Of a DNA stretch of 64,000 nt, positions 1 through 8,578 are shown in pieces. The notes under the pieces were generated by a model. The model saw only the letters and a list, made by a program, of their open reading frames with translations, had not been told where the DNA came from and did not search any database. Origin of the DNA: Alphaproteobacteria bacterium. GTDB taxonomy: Bacteria; Pseudomonadota; Alphaproteobacteria; Bin95. Positions within the stretch are counted from its first letter, which is position 1, and each line of letters opens with the position of its first letter. A program made the position numbers and the translations under genes. The stretch lies in contig JACKII010000007.1 in NCBI GenBank assembly GCA_020638555.1, positions 1-64,000 of the forward strand. Direction: 5' to 3'.

Positions 1-64
1 AGCCGTCTTCGGCGTATTTCAGAGCGGCGGCCCCAAGATCGGAGAAGGTGGTGCTGTCTGTCAT
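1..64 (-). CDS. N-terminus of an island gene cut by the window edge
   Basis: Only the first 21 residues are present (MTDSTTFSDLGAAALKYAEDG minus the last residues if the edge codon is split). The start ATG overlaps the stop of the preceding small gene, so it is probably translated in the same operon. An 'AALKYA' helix at this position is reminiscent of the N-terminus of bifunctional primase/polymerase proteins common in P4-type islands, but 21 residues are too few to assign a function. Shown by sequence: start codon and operon overlap. Inferred: replication-related island gene. Confidence 0.4.
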   Translation of the reverse strand, partial: MTDSTTFSDLGAAALKYAEDG

Positions 65-204
65 GCTGCACCGCCTTGACCATCAGGGTCGTATGCGGTA
101 GCATCGGCCTTGGAATCGCCCCTCAGCGAGCCATTGAAGATCGCGCCGCTCCCGATGCCAGTCGGGGCGGCGTTTTTCATGTCAGACAGCGCAGTGCCAA
201 GCAT
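61..204 (-). CDS. small hypothetical protein of the island operon
   Basis: A 47-residue frame whose ATG overlaps the stop codon of the HTH gene upstream and whose stop overlaps the ATG of the next gene downstream. These two overlaps are the only support for it being translated. It has no recognisable domain, membrane segment or signal. It could instead be a chance frame inside a longer intergenic stretch. Confidence 0.3.
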   Translation of the reverse strand: MLGTALSDMKNAAPTGIGSGAIFNGSLRGDSKADATAYDPDGQGGAA

Positions 205-434
205 CAGGCGCCTCGCGCGGTGCGGCGGTCGCGCTTCGGATTCGGGTGGCGGATACGGCTGGCCAACCATTCGGAGCAGGCCTTCACGGGTCGGTATTTT
301 TTGCCCGAGACCAGAACATAAGGAAGGCCGTCGCGCTCGTTATCGTAGCGTCGCAAAGTGCGCGTGGTCGTTTTCCAGAGCGAAGCCAAGTCAACGTCTG
401 GAATCAGTTCGTCGTCAACCAATTTGATATTCAT
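204..434 (-). CDS. small helix-turn-helix protein (excisionase/AlpA-like)
   Basis: About 76 residues starting at the ATG that gives MNIKLVDDEL; an in-frame ATG at 506 would add 24 unconvincing residues. The core pattern (DLASLWKTTTRTLRRYDNE, then YRPVKACSEWL) fits a winged MerR/AlpA-type DNA-binding fold, in which the first helix pair selects DNA and the C-terminal helix packs against it. Such proteins beside a P4-type integrase act as excisionase or as integrase regulator. It lies downstream of the integrase in the same direction. The family assignment rests on pattern recognition only. Confidence 0.55.
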   Translation of the reverse strand: MNIKLVDDELIPDVDLASLWKTTTRTLRRYDNERDGLPYVLVSGKKYRPVKACSEWLASRIRHPNPKRDRRTARGA

Positions 435-519
435 CGTGCGGTGCCCTTGATCCGTGGACAGGAAACACCTGTTTAGTATCCGGACAACCGCGACATGGCA
501 CGTCAAAGCATGGAACGAA

Positions 520-993
520 TTAACGAGGCAATTCGTTCGGAAAACATTTTTTGTATGCTTCCACCGCCCACGGCGGCAGGTCGAATAGGGCCGGCCCGGT
601 CGCTTCCTTGTAAGGAGCGGACTGCCGGCGGCTCCCCATCACTCCCATCGTGCGCAGAACATACAGCCGGTAGCTTCGACGCGCCCGCTTTACTCGCTTG
701 CGGACGCTTGCCGTCGTCTCTCCAATGTATTGCGCAATCTCATATTGAACCGCATCTTTCGGCGCCCCGTGCACGGTTAGATCGGCGTATGCCTCAGCGA
801 CGAACTCGTCCAGCCTTTGCAAGCGGCTTTTTCGGCCCGGTTTCCGTTTGGTTTTTCCTTCCAGGTGATCGGCAAGAAAAGCGCGCTCGCAATCCGTGAG
901 ACGGCCACCATCCCGCAGCTTTTTTGCCAATGGCGCAAGGTCGCCTCCCCTCGCTGCGATCAAAAAGCTTTCGTCGAAGTCCGCAAAATCCAC
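520..993 (-). CDS. hypothetical island protein with basic helical centre
   Basis: 157 residues, starting five bases after the integrase stop and so cotranscribed with it. It has an acidic N-terminus (MDFADFDESF), a basic linker (KTKRKPGRKSR), then a helical part with an HTH-like stretch (YEIAQYIGETTASVRKRVKRARR) suggesting DNA binding. It ends with LPPWAVEAYKKCF. I do not recognise the family. Its place between integrase and the AlpA-like gene suggests a role in control of the island. Confidence 0.6.
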   Translation of the reverse strand: MDFADFDESFLIAARGGDLAPLAKKLRDGGRLTDCERAFLADHLEGKTKRKPGRKSRLQRLDEFVAEAYADLTVHGAPKDAVQYEIAQYIGETTASVRKRVKRARRSYRLYVLRTMGVMGSRRQSAPYKEATGPALFDLPPWAVEAYKKCFPNELPR

Positions 994-997
994 CGCC

Positions 998-2194
998 TTA
1001 ACCCCGTAGTTTCAAAATTTCACCACTGCCAGCCGTCGGCATGACGATGGCCCCGGCGCGTTCGGTCGCGGCCCTCAAAGGATCGTCCAGCAGATGCGCG
1101 TACCGAGCCGTCGTTGCAGGCTGCGTGTGCCCCAGCAGCGCCCCAATGACCGGCAGGCTAAGCCCCGCACTGGCCAGCACACTGGCGTAAGTGTGGCGCA
1201 GATCGTGCAGGCGGGCCGAAGGTTTGCCGGCGGTGACGATCCCGGCCGCGATGCAGAGGCGCCGCCACGCGGTCTTTATCTCTTGCCGGTGCCCTTCGCC
1301 GCCGCGGCCTGGAAAGACGTATTCGGCGCCAGCGGGCGCATCCTCCCGCAATGCCGCCAGTAGCTGGCGGGCCGGCGCATTTAGTGGCACGCGGTGCATA
1401 CTTTTCTGTTTCGTGGTCGCGCCCGGTTTCGTCCAGACTCCCGCCGCCAAGTCGAAGTCTGCCCAGCGCGCCGCCTGCGTCTCGCCGCGTCTGGCGCCCG
1501 TCAACAAAAGCAGCCGGACGATGTTCGCCGCTTGCTGGTCGTCATGTTCGGCCAGCGCCTGAGTCAGCCGTGCCAGTTCGTCGCCTGATAGATAACGATG
1601 CCGCTTTTCCTCTGTGTTTCGCTCCACGCCTCGGCAGGGGTTGTCGGTCCTCCATTGCCAGCGGATCGACAGCGCGAACATTCTGGAAGCTACGGCAAGC
1701 ATTCGGTTTGCGGTATATGGCCCGCTGCTTTTCGTGACCTTACGGTGCAAGCCGTCGATGTCGGCGAACGCCACCTCGGCAACCGTTTTATGCTTCAATT
1801 CCGGCAGGATAAACCGCCGGATCAGCGCCGCATAATCGCGCTGGCTGCCTTCCCGCAGACGGGGTAGCTGTTCCGCGGTGTAACGCTGGCACAGGTCGGC
1901 AACCGTCTTTGCACCGCGGTCGGCTTCGACCTCGCCAAGCGGATCGTCGCCGCCATCGACGCGCCTTTTCAGGTCTGCCGCCTCCGCCCGCGCCGCGCCC
2001 GTTGTCCAGTCTGGAAACGAGCCTATCGTTATCCGACGCTCCCGGCCGGCCCGCGTCCGATAATTCAAAACAAATGCCCGCGATCCCTTCGCCGTCACGC
2101 GAACGCCGAAGCCCTTAACCTCGGTGTCGTAGTGAATGCGGTTGCCCCTTTCAGGCGCCTCCAACTTCTTAACGCTGGCGTCAGTCAGTTTCAT
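998..2194 (-). CDS. P4-type tyrosine site-specific integrase
   Basis: 398 residues, full length for the DUF4102-type integrases that insert islands at tRNA 3' ends. The N-terminal arm-binding domain begins MKLTDASVKKLEAP and contains the typical GFGVRVTAKGSRAFVLNYR. A SAM-like core-binding domain spans roughly residues 95-190. The catalytic domain carries Arg in LLTGARRGE, His-x-x-Arg in LHDLRHTYAS, His in LLGHTQ and the nucleophile Tyr in TTARYAHL. The gene is intact, unlike most genes to its right. Its start faces the tRNA-Lys fragment 180 bases away and it reads leftwards, so its island lies mainly to the left of the window. Confidence 0.95.
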   Translation of the reverse strand: MKLTDASVKKLEAPERGNRIHYDTEVKGFGVRVTAKGSRAFVLNYRTRAGRERRITIGSFPDWTTGAARAEAADLKRRVDGGDDPLGEVEADRGAKTVADLCQRYTAEQLPRLREGSQRDYAALIRRFILPELKHKTVAEVAFADIDGLHRKVTKSSGPYTANRMLAVASRMFALSIRWQWRTDNPCRGVERNTEEKRHRYLSGDELARLTQALAEHDDQQAANIVRLLLLTGARRGETQAARWADFDLAAGVWTKPGATTKQKSMHRVPLNAPARQLLAALREDAPAGAEYVFPGRGGEGHRQEIKTAWRRLCIAAGIVTAGKPSARLHDLRHTYASVLASAGLSLPVIGALLGHTQPATTARYAHLLDDPLRAATERAGAIVMPTAGSGEILKLRG

Positions 2195-2372
2195 TATCAG
2201 TAGGCTCCCGTGTCCGCACTATGTCCGCACATATAATGCGTATTCGTGTCCGAACAATGTCTCACGGTTTCCGGGCGCAGGCAATGTATAACCGTTGCAT
2301 ATCAATTATATATACATGGACATGGAGGGAAAATGTGCGATTTCAAAGCGTTGAAAATATGGCCAAAAAGAA

Positions 2373-2418
2373 CTTTTTAATCAGTGGGTCGCAGGTTCGA
2401 ATCCTGCCGGGCTCACCA
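2373..2418 (+). other. 3' fragment of a tRNA-Lys gene, presumed attachment site of the left island
   Basis: The last 46 bases of a tRNA are present: the end of the anticodon loop (CTTTTTAATC), variable loop, a perfect T arm (GCAGG, TTCGAAT, CCTGC), the 3' acceptor strand CGGGCTC and ACCA. The 5' half is missing, since the bases before the loop do not pair with TCAGT. The loop fits tRNA-Lys(UUU). P4-type integrases duplicate exactly this tRNA segment on insertion. The fragment has the orientation expected of the distal att site, with the intact tRNA-Lys off the left edge. Confidence 0.75.
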
Positions 2419-2780
2419 GGGATTTCAAAAACTTCTGCCATCGTCGCCTCGCTCCCCGTCGTCGACCGGATGCGCCAAGGAAGTTTGCGCGCGGCCTGGC
2501 CGCGGTTTCAGTGTTTGCCTGGCGCATGGCAAGCCGCCGGCAGTGGGCATTGCGTTGCCGCGATTGCAGCTTCGCGGAAATCGGACCGCGCATTGGCATC
2601 CGGCACCCGGTCGCCATGGCCGAGCCCGCAGAACCGCCTCCAATCCCAGTCGCTCGCACAGCCGAAACCGGCCTTCGCCGCGCGCTTCGCCAGCGGCTTG
2701 AGTGCCGACCTAAAAACGCCCGGCCCACTCGTGCCGTGCAAAGGGGCAGGTGAGGGATTTCAGGAGAGGGGAGCGAGGGG
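2419..2780. other. GC-rich spacer between the two islands, no supported gene
   Basis: About 360 bases of roughly 63% GC with overlapping open frames on both strands but none with a ribosome site or recognisable protein. It may be the native DNA that once lay downstream of tRNA-Thr, because it ends exactly where the first AATGGTGC repeat begins. Confidence 0.5.
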
Positions 2781-2788
2781 AATGGTGC
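2781..2788. repeat. direct repeat AATGGTGC, putative left attachment core
   Basis: The same eight bases occur at 5634-5641 and 29603-29610. The first two copies are followed by the same mobilization module. The third forms the CCA end of tRNA-Thr (GCACCATT on the tRNA strand). The base before this copy (G) also matches the copy at the tRNA. This fits the core site of the serine recombinase at the right end. Eight bases is short, so position is the main support. Confidence 0.45.
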
Positions 2789-2936
2789 GCCTAACCAGAA
2801 TGATCTAGAACGCACTTTGGAGTGTTTAGAGGAATGGGGCGCGCTTCTCAAGCAGGCTGATATTGGCGGAATACTGCAATCTGTGGAGATTGTCAGTCCG
2901 GATTCTGGCGGTGGTGATGAGCCAGGCAGCCCCTGA
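2782..2936 (+). pseudogene. small ORF upstream of mobC, first copy
   Basis: Reads ...LERTLECLEEWGALLKQADIGGI..., nearly the same as the second copy at 5635-5810. A stop comes 14 codons early (GSP then TGA), so the coupling to the mobC start seen in the second copy is lost. Function unknown; it is the first gene of the mobilization module. The start codon is not clear in either copy. Confidence 0.4.
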
Positions 2937-2954
2937 GTTTGGAGGGCCGCAGCC

Positions 2955-3418
2955 ATGACGCCTCCGATTTTTGCTCCAGCCGATAAGTCTCTGCACGAAA
3001 CTTTCAACGCGTCTGCGGCTTCTCCGTTGGCTGCCAAGCCAAAGAAACCCCGTAAAGCGGCATCGCACGTCATCTCATTCCGGGTTGATGATACCGAGAA
3101 GAGCGCGCTTGAATGTTCTGCGGCGGGCTTGCCACTGAGCCGCTATGTGCGTGAGCGGGTCCTCAATGGTGATCATTCGCCGCGCCGAACGCGCGGGCAA
3201 TCCCCAATCAAGGACCATGAAGCCCTGGGCCGGGTGCTGGGTGCTCTCGGACGCCCGGTTTGGCCGATGATCTGGCTTTTTGCATTTGAGGCTGCGGAGG
3301 AAGGCGCGTTCTTCTTTCTCCTGAAGCTGATGCTGCGCTCCGGCGCGCCTTCGAAGATGTATCTGCCATGCGCGATGATCTGATCCGCGCGCTGGGCCTG
3401 AAGGTGAGGCCTGGATGA
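2955..3418 (+). pseudogene. mobC: MobC-like relaxosome protein, first copy, frameshifted
   Basis: MobC-type proteins help the relaxase open the transfer origin. The N-terminal part is in frame from the ATG at 2955: a linker, then the ribbon-helix-helix-like core HVISFRVDDTEKSALE...LPLSRYVRERVL and DHEALGRVL. Shifts near 3260-3300 break it. The downstream frame restores the family's C-terminus (ALRRAFEDVSAMRDDLIRALGLK), ending at 3418. That stop overlaps the relaxase ATG (ATGA). It is paralogous to 5807-6269 and probably not functional as read. Confidence 0.7.
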
Positions 3419-4746
3419 TACTGGTCGGCAATCAGCGCGGGGAGCCAGAGAACTGGCGCAGCATCTTCTCAAGGAAGAGAATGAACGCGTTATCGTGCAT
3501 GAGATCAGAGGCTTTGTGTCTGATGACCTGCATGGCGCATTCCTTGAATCCTATGGGGTCAGCCGAGGGACGCGCTGCAAGCAGCATCTCTATTCTTTAA
3601 GCCTGAACCTCCGCATGAGGCCGAGCCCTCCCGGAACTCTTTGAAGAGGCCATCAACAAGGCAGAAGAGCGCCTTGGGCTTTCCGGTCAGCCGCGAGCAA
3701 TCGTGTTTCATGAGAAGATTGGACAAGACGGCAAGCTTCGCCGCCATGCCCATGCTGTTTGGTGCCGGATCGACATAGAGAGCATGAAGGCGGTGCAGAT
3801 GTCGTATGATCGCCGCAAGCTGAATGATCTGGGCCGTGAGCTATACCTTTGAGCATGGCTGGAGCATGCCCAGAGGCTTTGTTCGTCATGAAGAGCGTGA
3901 TCCGCGCAATTATTCCCTGGCCGAATGGCAACAGGCCAAGCGGGCAAAGAAAGACCCGGCCAGGCTTAAGGCGATGTTCCAGGATTGCTGGGCGATCTCG
4001 GACAGCCGAGCCACCTTCGCTCACGCCCTGAAAGAGTGCGGCTACATCCTCGCACGCGGAGACCGGCGCGGCGTTGTTGCCGTGGATCACAACGGAGAGG
4101 TCTATGCCATCGCCAGATGGGTTGGGATCAAGACGCGCCAGGTTGCCGATAAAATCGCTAACACCCAAACCCTCCCGGATGTAACAGCCGCAAAGGAACG
4201 AAGCGGCCAAGCGCATTACTGACCGGCTCCATGAACTGAGGACAACCCAGGCGCATACCGCGAAAGCAAGACTCAAAGACATTGCCGCAAGCGCCGCCGG
4301 GCGCTACGGGCACAGGATGAAGCGCTTAAGCGCCTTGCAGAAGAGCAGAAGGCCAGGAACCAAGGGAAGAAGCGGCTAGAAGTCAGCGCGTTCGCAGGGG
4401 CTGGCGCGGACTTCTCGACCGGGCTACAGGCGCGCGTAGGCGTATCATAGCTGAGAACCTCGAAGCGGCGAAGCTGGCGCTGCGGCGTGACCGCGCCGAA
4501 CATGCCGCTTTGGCTGAGTTCCAGAACAAAGCCCGGCAGGCGCTATTGGAAAAGGCGCGGGCCATAAAACCAACCACAAGGCGATCCAGCGAGAGCCTCG
4601 GCGAGGACATCAACCGATTAGCACCGATGAGCCCTTCGCCTGATTATGCCCAGGAGAAAGAAACGCGAGAATATGTGCGGAAGCAAAAGCGCGAAGCCTG
4701 CAGGCCAAGGCCAAGGAACCATGAAGGGCCTGCGCCGAGGCTATAG
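3415..4746 (+). pseudogene. MobA/VirD2-family relaxase, first copy, broken
   Basis: A diverged copy of the relaxase at 6266-7582. It begins MILVGNQRG, shifts within 20 codons, and later blocks in three frames match the second copy (QPRAIVFHEKIGQD, HAHAVWCRIDIESMK, FEHGWSMPRGFVRHEERDPRNYSLAEW). The C-terminal Arg/Lys/Glu-rich helical tail is also split (LGEDINRLAPM, YVRKQKRE). At least five shifts separate start and end. The HAHAV metal-binding motif survives, but no continuous frame covers the nuclease domain, so this copy should be inactive unless the shifts are sequencing errors. Confidence 0.75.
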
Positions 4747-4829
4747 GGCCAAGCCTAGTGGGCATCAGGAATTTTCAAATATTAAATGAGCTTATTGGCT
4801 CCATCATTAATGAATCAGAAGATTGAAGT

Positions 4830-4858
4830 TTGACATTTATTCCCAAATGCAATATATT
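4830..4858 (+). promoter_or_regulatory. strong sigma-70-type promoter for the AT-rich cargo gene
   Basis: A consensus -35 box TTGACA at 4830-4835 and TATATT at 4853-4858 are separated by exactly 17 bases. It lies in a very AT-rich stretch 40 bases before the ATG at 4898. The GGAG at 4888-4891 is a good ribosome site. The cargo gene therefore carries its own promoter, separate from the mobilization genes. Confidence 0.65.
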
Positions 4859-4897
4859 ATGAAAATATTTTTTAATTATTAAATCTTGGAGAAATTA

Positions 4898-5404
4898 ATG
4901 ACAACCGATGGCTTTAGTTCTGCTGCTGGAGATGCGCGACGCAATTTAACTCCCGGCGATCCAAACGAACCGATGGCAGTCCATATGCCAGAAAGGTATA
5001 AGGACACTTATTTTGCCTGTGTTCGAGGAGATCGCCCGTTACTCGATAGGCTTCCCGGGAATGCTTATGCAAGTAATGATCACTCCATGTGGAGGTATCA
5101 TACAGGTGGATATGAGTGGCAGCTTGCGCCAAGAGACTATGCAACAGCTTTCGACTCAAATCTAAAACGCAGTTTTCTCGATGTAATTGGCATTCCGGTT
5201 GGTCAAAACCCTGTTTATGTTGTTATAGGAACGCGATTAGATGAAACAGAGACAAAACTCATGATCTCACCTGAAGCAGCTCAGAAGATAGTAGATGATC
5301 CGGAGATATATGCGGCTTTTGCTGAGCTTCTTGAAGCAGAAACACAGGGCATGAACCTGAAAGCGGGCATACAAGCTGAACCCCACCAGAGCCTTTGTAT
5401 TTAA
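4898..5404 (+). CDS. unknown AT-rich cargo gene after first mobilization module
   Basis: 168 residues, intact, from the ATG six bases after GGAG; a TTG at 4886 would remove the ribosome site from the leader. Composition is clearly AT-richer than the flanking mob genes, which suggests separate origin. No signal peptide or membrane segment. The middle is rich in aromatic residues (YKDTYFACVRGD, SMWRYHTGGYEWQL) and the end is helical (PEIYAAFAELLEAE). I do not recognise the family. It occupies the slot between relaxase and ardA, which in the second module holds different genes, so it is probably exchangeable cargo such as a defence or toxin gene; that is inference. Confidence 0.75.
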   Translation: MTTDGFSSAAGDARRNLTPGDPNEPMAVHMPERYKDTYFACVRGDRPLLDRLPGNAYASNDHSMWRYHTGGYEWQLAPRDYATAFDSNLKRSFLDVIGIPVGQNPVYVVIGTRLDETETKLMISPEAAQKIVDDPEIYAAFAELLEAETQGMNLKAGIQAEPHQSLCI

Positions 5405-5460
5405 TTTCGGCTCTTATTTGGCCTTCACTTGAATGGGAACGTCTTTCTAGCCGCTCCTAT

Positions 5461-5513
5461 AAATCAGTCTTTCGTCCGCGATTTCAGTTTCGGTGTAATC
5501 CATGGCGATGTCT
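5461..5513 (-). pseudogene. ardA: 3' remnant of ardA (first module)
   Basis: The reverse strand reads ...DIAMDYTETEIADE..., matching the last residues of the intact ArdA at 8579-9070 (DLAMDYTETEIAG). The bases on its left (GCTCCTATAAATC) also match those next to the intact gene. The rest of the gene is missing. It shows that the first module once ended in ardA as the second does. Confidence 0.7.
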
Positions 5514-5633
5514 CAGGCTGTCTATTGCCAAGCGCCAACAGGAATCGAACTTTAAATAACATTAAATCAATGTGTTAGCTCAGTAGCGTTTCCTCAGCGT
5601 CAGAAACAATAAGGAAATTCAAAGAGTTGTCAA
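5514..5633. other. AT-rich junction between the two modules
   Basis: About 120 bases with no open frame of note, ending at the second AATGGTGC. If the first module is a stacked element, this is what remains of its right side; the resolvase and defence genes are gone. Confidence 0.35.
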
Positions 5634-5641
5634 AATGGTGC
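5634..5641. repeat. direct repeat AATGGTGC, second copy
   Basis: Identical to 2781-2788 and followed by the same bases (GCCTAA). It marks the left end of the second, more complete element. See the first copy for the attachment-site argument. Confidence 0.45.
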
Positions 5642-5810
5642 GCCTAAGGAGAATGATCTAGAACGCACTTTGGAGTGTTTAGAGGAATGGGGCGCGCTTC
5701 TCAAGCAGGCTGATATTGGTGGCATACCGCAATCTTTAGAGATTGTCAGCCCGGATTTGGGGGGCGGTGATGAGCGAGGCGGTCCTGAGTTTGGAGGGCC
5801 GCAGCCATGA
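5635..5810 (+). CDS. small ORF coupled to mobC, second copy
   Basis: The frame reads GAPKENDLERTLECLEEWGALLKQ...FGGPQP and its TGA overlaps the mobC ATG (ATGA), suggesting coupled translation. It is conserved in the first copy at 2782-2936 in sequence and position, which argues it is a real gene. No ATG is seen in frame; the true start may lie across a shift or use TTG near 5626. About 55 residues, acidic and helical, function unknown. Confidence 0.45.
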
Positions 5811-6269
5811 CGCGCCTGATTGTTCCTCCAACCAACAATTCTCTGCAAGAAACGTTCAACGCGTGCGCCAACTCTCCGGCGGTTTCGGTGCGCAAGAAGC
5901 CCTGCAAGGCGGCTTCGCACGTTATCTCGTTCCGGGTCGATGATGCCGAGAAGAGCACGCTTGAACGATCAGCCCCAGGCTTACCTCTGAGCCGCTATGT
6001 GCGCGAGCGGGTCCTCAATGGTGATCATGCGCCGCGCCGAACCCGTGGCCAATCCCCAATCAAGGACCATGAAGCTCTGGGCCGGGTGCTGGTGCTCTCG
6101 GACGCTCCGGCCTGGCTGATGATCTCGCCCTTGCGTTTGAGGTTGCTGAGGACGGGCGTGTTCTTCTCTCCCCGGAGACTGACGCCGCGCCCGGCGCGCC
6201 TTCGAAGATGTATCTGCCATGCGTGATGATCTGATCCGTGCCCTAGGCCTAAAAGTGAGGCCCGGATGA
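5807..6269 (+). pseudogene. mobC: MobC-like relaxosome protein, second copy, frameshifted
   Basis: Begins MTRLIVPPTNNSLQETF and carries the same core as the first copy (HVISFRVDDAEKSTLE, LPLSRYVRERVL, DHEALGRVL). The frame is lost near 6090 and the expected C-terminus (MRDDLIRALGLKVRPG) appears in another frame, ending at 6269 with ATGA overlap onto the relaxase. Since both copies break at a similar point but the flanking residues remain conserved, consensus error or recent loss is more likely than long decay. Confidence 0.7.
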
Positions 6270-7582
6270 TATTGGTGGGCAATCAGCGCGGGGGAGCCAG
6301 AGAACTGGCCCAGCATCTTCTCAAGGAAGAAAATGAGCGCGTGATCGTGCATGAGATCAGAGGCTTTGTGTCTGATGATCTGCATGGCGCATTCCTGGAA
6401 TCTTATGGGGTCAGCCGAGGGACGCGCTGCAAGCAGCATCTCTATTCTTTAAGCCTGAACCCGCCGCATGAGGCCGAACCAACCCCTGAACTCTTTGAAG
6501 AGGCCATTAACAAGGCGGAAGAGCGCCTTGGGCTCTCAGGCCAGCCAAGAGCCATCGTGTTTCATGAGAAGATCGGAAGCGATGGGCGGCTCCGCCGCCA
6601 TGCCCATGCTGTCTGGTGCCGGATCGACATAGAGAGCATGAAAGCGGTGCAGATGTCCTATGACCGCCGCAAGCTGAATGATCTGGGCCGAGAACTGTAC
6701 CTTGAGCATGGCTGGAGCATGCCAAGAGGCTTTGTTCGTCATGAAGAGCGTGATCCGCGCAACTATTCCTTGGCGGAATGGCAACAAGCCAAACGCGCCA
6801 AGAAAGACCCGGCCAGGCTCAAGGAGATGTTCCAGGATTGCTGGGCGATCTCGGATACACAAACCACCTTCGCCCATGCCCTCAAAGAGCGGGGGTATAT
6901 CCTGGCAAAAGGAGATCGGCGCGGCGTCGTAGCCGTGGATCACAACGGCGAGGTCTATGCCATTGCCAGATGGGTGGGGATCAAGACGTGCCAGGTTGCC
7001 GATAAAGTCACTACCTCTCAAACTCTCCTGGACGTGATCGCCGCACGAAACGAAGCGGCGAAGCGTATAACTGACCGGCTCCATGAACTGCGGGCAACTC
7101 AGGCGCAAACCGCGAAAGCCAGGCTCAAAGACATTGCCGAGCGTCGCCGCCGGGCGCTGCGGGCACAGGATGAGGCACTCAAGCGTCTTGCAGAAGAGCA
7201 AAAGGCCAGGAGCCAAAGGGAAGAAGCGGCTAGAGCCCAGCGTATCCGCACGGGCTGGCGCGGCCTTCTTGACCGGATCACAGGCGCGCGCAAGCGCACC
7301 ATGCAGCCGAAAACCTGAGGCGGCGAAGCTGGCGCTGCGCCGCGACCGCGCCGAACATGCTGCTTTGGCTGAATTCCAGAAAACCGCCCGGCAAGAACTC
7401 ATGGACAAGGCGCGGGCGATCAAGTCGGGCCATAAGTTGATCCAAATTTCGAACTCGGTGAAGATATCAACCGATTGGCTCCAATGAGACCTTCGGCTGA
7501 GCCTGCCCGCGAACAAGAAGCGCAAGACTATGTGCGGAAGCAAAAGCGCGAAGGCAAAAAGACCAAGGCGGCGATCACGTAA
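6266..7582 (+). CDS. MobA/VirD2-family relaxase, second copy
   Basis: Relaxases nick the transfer origin and pilot the strand into the recipient. The first 350 residues are continuous: MILVGNQRGGARELAQHLL, VHEIRGFVSDDLHGAF, SRGTRCKQHLYSLSLNP, QPRAIVFHEK, the HAHAV metal-binding histidines with WCRID, and YLEHGWSMPRG. This is the usual order for the relaxase/mobilization nuclease domain of alphaproteobacterial plasmids and islands. A helical Arg/Ala/Glu-rich tail follows. Shifts near 7315 and 7450 divide the last 90 residues, which end YVRKQKREGKKTKAAIT at 7582. The nuclease domain is whole. It forms a mob operon with mobC by ATGA overlap. Confidence 0.85.
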
Positions 7583-7685
7583 TTTCAACGGTCCTTCTCT
7601 ATAAATATCGAAGAAGAGATACATAAAATCGACGCGTTTTATCATTTTCGATGAATAATAAATATCAATATCCGTTTCAATTATA

Positions 7686-7714
7686 TTGACTAAATAATAA
7701 AATTATATTATACA
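7686..7714 (+). promoter_or_regulatory. probable sigma-70 promoter for second cargo block
   Basis: TTGACT at 7686-7691 and TATACA at 7709-7714 with a 17-base spacer, in a strongly AT-rich 150-base leader after the relaxase. Placement mirrors the promoter before the first cargo gene. The -10 match is weaker. Confidence 0.45.
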
Positions 7715-7738
7715 TAATAACAATTTTATAAAATGTAA

Positions 7739-8145
7739 ATGATGTCTTTTAAGAAAAATTTTATCTCTGGTGTTTTTGGGATAGCGGCAGTAGCCGCTGT
7801 GGTCAGTGAAGATGCAACTAAGTATCTATTAAGGAAGGCTCTCCAGACTTCGATTTCTGTCCACGAGTTAGTAGTAGGCCCAAAATTAAGCACTACTTTG
7901 ATGCAAAAAATGCTTAAAAGTGATACCAAACCATTTGGTAGAGAAGATTTAGATGCAAAATTCCGCCCGAATACGCCGCAACAATACAATCTTTGATAAT
8001 AGCAGAGCTGAAAACCCAAGCAGACCCCCGTCAAAACCTCGTGGAAAGAATGTGGAGACGTCTTGGCGTAGATTCACAAGCTGAAGAAGAACCAGAAAAT
8101 ACTGTGGCAAAGCAGATACTTTCTGGAGGAAAGGTGAAATTTTAA
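7739..8145 (+). CDS. unknown AT-rich cargo gene, one frameshift
   Basis: The first part (ATG 7739 or 7742) reads FKKNFISGVFGIAAVAAVV, a possible membrane or signal segment, then DATKYLLRKALQTSISVHELV. After a shift near 7960 (run GCAAAATTCC) it continues IPPEYAATIQSLIIAELK, QNLVERMWRRLGV and QILSGGKVKF to TAA at 8143-8145, giving about 135 residues. The join is inferred from continuous open frame and similar composition. Family not recognised. It and the next gene sit between relaxase and ardA, the same slot as the gene at 4898. Confidence 0.5.
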
Positions 8146-8171
8146 TAGATACCGAAAATGGAATTAATTTT

Positions 8172-8516
8172 ATGAATGGCTTTTTCCGGAATGAATATCC
8201 TTTAAATTCGACACTATCGGATATTAACGGATCAGAATTAAGTACATCTGGTATTATGATGGATTTTTCGAGAGCCATGGGAAATTTTAAGGTCTCTTGC
8301 GACAATTACAGGTGTAATATAATTGATTATTTTGATTTTGAATTTGATCCAGATGAAACCCCACTAGAAAATATCGCCGAAGCAACGGGAATGGCGTTTC
8401 GAGGCCGTTATGACGAGGCTTCAGTGGCTATTGGCAGAATGTATTGTCAGGAATTAGATAACGAGCAACCATCGAAAACATCAATTCCGATCAATATAGA
8501 AATCAGCATCCGATAG
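8172..8516 (+). CDS. unknown AT-rich cargo gene
   Basis: 114 residues from the ATG at 8172; the frame is open back to about 8085 (…FWRKGEILIDTENGINF), so the true start may be earlier. Acidic, no membrane segment, with DYFDFEFDPDETPLENIAEATGMAF and a regular alternation at the end (IPINIEISIR) suggesting a beta-rich fold. It follows the preceding cargo gene closely and may pair with it. I do not recognise it. Confidence 0.6.
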   Translation: MNGFFRNEYPLNSTLSDINGSELSTSGIMMDFSRAMGNFKVSCDNYRCNIIDYFDFEFDPDETPLENIAEATGMAFRGRYDEASVAIGRMYCQELDNEQPSKTSIPINIEISIR

Positions 8517-8551
8517 AATTTTGGGAAGCTGCTAATTTTCAAATTGCACGA

Positions 8552-8571
8552 GAGCGCCTTATCAGGCGCTC
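8552..8571. terminator. bidirectional hairpin between cargo and ardA
   Basis: GAGCGCC and GGCGCTC form a perfect 7-base stem around a 6-base loop, midway between the convergent ends of the cargo gene (8516) and ardA (8579). No long T run follows, so strength is uncertain. Confidence 0.55.
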
Positions 8572-8578
8572 CGATAAA

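Noticed and set aside
2381..3073. 230-residue reverse-strand frame ending SPAGFEPATH
   Set aside because: Its end is antisense translation of the tRNA-Lys fragment, a classic spurious protein, and the rest overlaps the mob module.
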